Made by a program: the position numbers and the translations under genes. DNA of 64,000 nt from Nocardioides sp. zg-DK7169 (lineage in GTDB: Bacteria > Actinomycetota > Actinomycetes > Propionibacteriales > Nocardioidaceae), in contig NZ_JABJRA010000001.1 of assembly GCF_013155365.1 (NCBI RefSeq), forward strand, positions 124,001-188,000, in the 5' to 3' direction. Numbering within the stretch: the stretch's first letter is position 1; each line of letters starts with the position of its first letter. Shown here piece by piece: positions 62,161 to 64,000 of this stretch. Below the pieces are notes generated by a model. The model worked only from the letters and a program-made list of their open reading frames with translations, did not search any database and was not told where the DNA came from.

Positions 62161-63639
62161 TCAGTTGCCGCCGCCGGTGAGCTTCTCGCGGAGCGCCTGC
62201 AGCGCCTCGTCCGAGGCGAGCGAGCCGCCACCGGTCTCGGTGCTGGTCTCGACCTCGGCGGAGGAGGAGTACGAGGTGGCCTCGCCAGCCTCGGCCTCGG
62301 CCTTGCGGGCCTCGGCCTGCTGCTTGACGTGGGCCTCCCAGCGGGCGTGCGCCTTGGCGTACTGGTCCTCCCAGACGGCGCGCTGGTCCTCGAAGCCCTC
62401 GAGCCACTCGCCGGTCTCCGGGTCGAAGCCCTCGGGGTAGACGTAGTTGCCCTGCTCGTCGTACGTGGCCGGCATGCCGTACAGCGTCGGGTCGAACTCC
62501 TCGACGTCCGTGGCGGCAGCGGTCTCGTTGGCCTGCTTCAGCGACAGCGAGATGCGGCGACGCTCCAGGTCGATGTCGATGATCTTGACCATGACGTCGT
62601 CGTTGACCTGGACGACCTGCTCCGGGATCTCCACGTGGCGCTCGGCCAGCTCGGAGATGTGGACCAGGCCCTCGATGCCCTCCTCGACACGGACGAACGA
62701 ACCGAAGGGCACCAGCTTGGTGACCTTGCCCGGCACGATCTGGCCGATCTGGTGGGTCCGGGCGAAGTGCTGCCACGGGTCCTCCTGCGTCGCCTTGAGC
62801 GACAGGGAGACCCGCTCGCGCTCCATGTCCACGTCGAGGACCTCGACGGTGACCTCGTCGCCCACGGCGACGACCTCGGAGGGGTGGTCGATGTGCTTCC
62901 ACGACAGCTCGGAGACGTGCACCAGGCCGTCGACGCCGCCGAGGTCCACGAACGCACCGAAGTTGACGATCGAGGAGACGACGCCCTTGCGGATCTGGCC
63001 CTTCTGGAGCTGGGTCAGGAAGCCGTGGCGAACCTCGGACTGGGTCTGCTCGAGCCAGGCACGGCGCGACAGGACCACGTTGTTGCGGTTCTTGTCGAGC
63101 TCGATGATCTTGGCCTCGAGGGTCTGACCCACGTAGGGCTGGAGGTCGCGGACGCGACGCATCTCCACCAGCGAGGCGGGCAGGAAGCCGCGCAGGCCGA
63201 TGTCGAGGATGAGGCCGCCCTTGACGACCTCGATGACGGTGCCCTCGACGACGCCGTCCTCCTCCTTGACCTGCTCGATGGTGCCCCAGGCACGCTCGTA
63301 CTGAGCGCGCTTCTTGGACAGGATCAGGCGGCCTTCCTTGTCCTCCTTCTGGAGGACGAGGGCCTCGACCTTGTCGCCGACTGCGACGACCTCGGACGGG
63401 TCGACGTCGTGCTTGATCGACAGCTCGCGCGAGGGGATGACGCCCTCGGTCTTGTAGCCGATGTCAAGCAGAACCTCGTCGCGGTCCACCTTCACGATGG
63501 TGCCGTCGACGATGTCGCCGTCGTTGAAGTACTTGATCGTCGCGTCGATGGCGGCGAGGAAGTCCTCTTCGGACCCGATGTCGTTGATCGCGACCTGAGG
63601 CGCGTCGTAGTCCGGAAGAGCGGAGATGGTGCTCGTCAT
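62161..63639 (-). CDS. rpsA: 30S ribosomal protein S1
   Basis: This 492-residue protein contains four S1 RNA-binding domains: DIVDGTIVKVDRDEVLLDIG, DGVVEGTVIEVVKGGLILDI, GQIRKGVVSSIVNFGAFVDL, and GQIVPGKVTKLVPFGSFVRV. Four domains are the usual actinobacterial form, against six in Escherichia coli. The C-terminal tail is Glu/Ala/Ser-rich and ends LREKLTGGGN. Its long, nearly T/A-rich leader (63640-63700) lacks a strong ribosome site. It is essential for translation of structured mRNAs. Confidence 0.96.
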   Translation of the reverse strand: MTSTISALPDYDAPQVAINDIGSEEDFLAAIDATIKYFNDGDIVDGTIVKVDRDEVLLDIGYKTEGVIPSRELSIKHDVDPSEVVAVGDKVEALVLQKEDKEGRLILSKKRAQYERAWGTIEQVKEEDGVVEGTVIEVVKGGLILDIGLRGFLPASLVEMRRVRDLQPYVGQTLEAKIIELDKNRNNVVLSRRAWLEQTQSEVRHGFLTQLQKGQIRKGVVSSIVNFGAFVDLGGVDGLVHVSELSWKHIDHPSEVVAVGDEVTVEVLDVDMERERVSLSLKATQEDPWQHFARTHQIGQIVPGKVTKLVPFGSFVRVEEGIEGLVHISELAERHVEIPEQVVQVNDDVMVKIIDIDLERRRISLSLKQANETAAATDVEEFDPTLYGMPATYDEQGNYVYPEGFDPETGEWLEGFEDQRAVWEDQYAKAHARWEAHVKQQAEARKAEAEAGEATSYSSSAEVETSTETGGGSLASDEALQALREKLTGGGN

Positions 63640-63854
63640 AAGGGAAGTATTTCCTTGGTGGGCAGAAAGTCGTGCGGGCACGCGCGAAGGCCGGTTTCAC
63701 TACCGATCGAGAAGCGCTCCCGGGCGGAAGCAGTGATAGCGAGCGAGAGTCCACTCCGTCCGGGACGCAGGCAGACCTCTGGCGCATCAGCCAGCGTACG
63801 CCGCGCCGTGCACTGCCGTCCAACCCGGGCGCCTCGGACGCGCGCAGGAGGTAT

Positions 63855-63860
63855 TACCGT
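63855..63860 (+). promoter_or_regulatory. -10 box of a leaderless promoter
   Basis: TACCGT (63855-63860) lies 7 nt before GTG 63868, the same layout as at many other starts in this window. Confidence 0.5.
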
Positions 63861-63867
63861 CGGATCC

Positions 63868-64000
63868 GTGAGCAGTCCCGCGGGCAACCCCGCCGCACCC
63901 GACTCCCGTCACCATCCTCCCCTCCCGCCCATGCGCGTCGAACGCCGGCCCGTGAGCGAGACCGAGTCACGCCACGCCAACGGCCCCGACTGGGACCGCT
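63868..64000 (+). CDS. Start of a probable SAM-dependent methyltransferase (cut by window edge)
   Basis: Only 44 codons are present from GTG 63868. The first about 25 residues are Pro-rich. The end, SETESRHANGPDWDR, resembles the start of a class I methyltransferase group often encoded beside rpsA in actinobacteria, in which WDR is followed by an ADEY segment. TACCGT 7 nt before GTG supports this start; an in-frame ATG lies 21 codons further on. The family call rests on a short stretch and is tentative. Confidence 0.4.
   Translation, partial: MSSPAGNPAAPDSRHHPPLPPMRVERRPVSETESRHANGPDWDR

Overview
This window is about 64 kb of very GC-rich DNA with densely packed genes, many ATGA/GTGA start-stop overlaps, frequent GTG/TTG starts and many apparently leaderless promoters. 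The gene content points to an actinobacterium: an HrdB/SigA-type sigma factor with a Lys/Ala-rich N-terminus, a two-domain LysX, an LprG/P55 pair, a second type II topoisomerase, and DUF5998, DUF7455 and DUF4192 proteins. Nocardioides or a close relative is the best guess from overall style; no rRNA or other marker here proves it. I see no tRNA, rRNA, insertion sequence, prophage or CRISPR array.

Layout. 1-9.2 kb: a secreted VWA-domain protein (cut by the window edge) diverges from a small HTH regulator over a double operator. A membrane Ser/Thr kinase, a lipoprotein, an SGNH esterase with a prepilin-like N-terminus, small membrane proteins, and a three-gene operon headed by a second prepilin-like protein follow. 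9.2-19 kb: a Tad (tight adherence) pilus locus on the minus strand, in transcription order zinc-ribbon protein, CpaB/RcpC, a CpaE-TadE fusion, TadE, TadA/CpaF, TadB, TadC, histidine kinase, response regulator, Flp pilin and TadG. 19-32 kb: phosphodiesterase, DUF5998, a GNAT/acyl-CoA-synthetase fusion, topoisomerase subunit A, LprG and P55, carbonic anhydrase and topoisomerase subunit B. 32-43 kb: DUF7455, a secreted protein, the principal sigma factor, HhH-GPD protein, a frameshifted gene, an amino-acid permease, LysX and two membrane proteins. 43-64 kb: a DMT-type transporter, a phosphonate-type ABC importer with fused permease, a universal stress protein, a glutamate-cysteine ligase-like enzyme, DUF4192, DNA polymerase IV, 5-oxoprolinase subunits with an inserted SDR gene, a prolyl-oligopeptidase-family peptidase, a SigB-like sigma factor, CoaE, a metallophosphoesterase, a GlxA-type regulator, ribosomal protein S1 and the start of a probable methyltransferase.

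How it fits together. The most interesting part is the Tad locus and its left neighbours. Five proteins carry the same class III (prepilin) processing pattern G^xxxxE: Flp pilin, TadE, the C-terminal half of CpaE, the SGNH esterase, and a 456-residue protein of unknown function. The last two also share a cysteine pair just after the hydrophobic helix, followed by quite different C-terminal parts. This suggests a modular pseudopilin anchor that displays or exports cargo through the Tad machinery. Two mutually similar two-helix proteins bracket the locus. Four exact-period 12-bp repeats lie just upstream of the flp promoter, next to the gene for a LuxR-type response regulator, and are good candidates for its binding sites. 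No prepilin peptidase is encoded in the window.

Regulatory signals elsewhere include two perfect GGGAAT-N18-GTT (SigR/SigH-type) promoters, before sigB and before the DUF7455 gene, several strong intrinsic terminators, and an unusual start region for topoisomerase subunit B.
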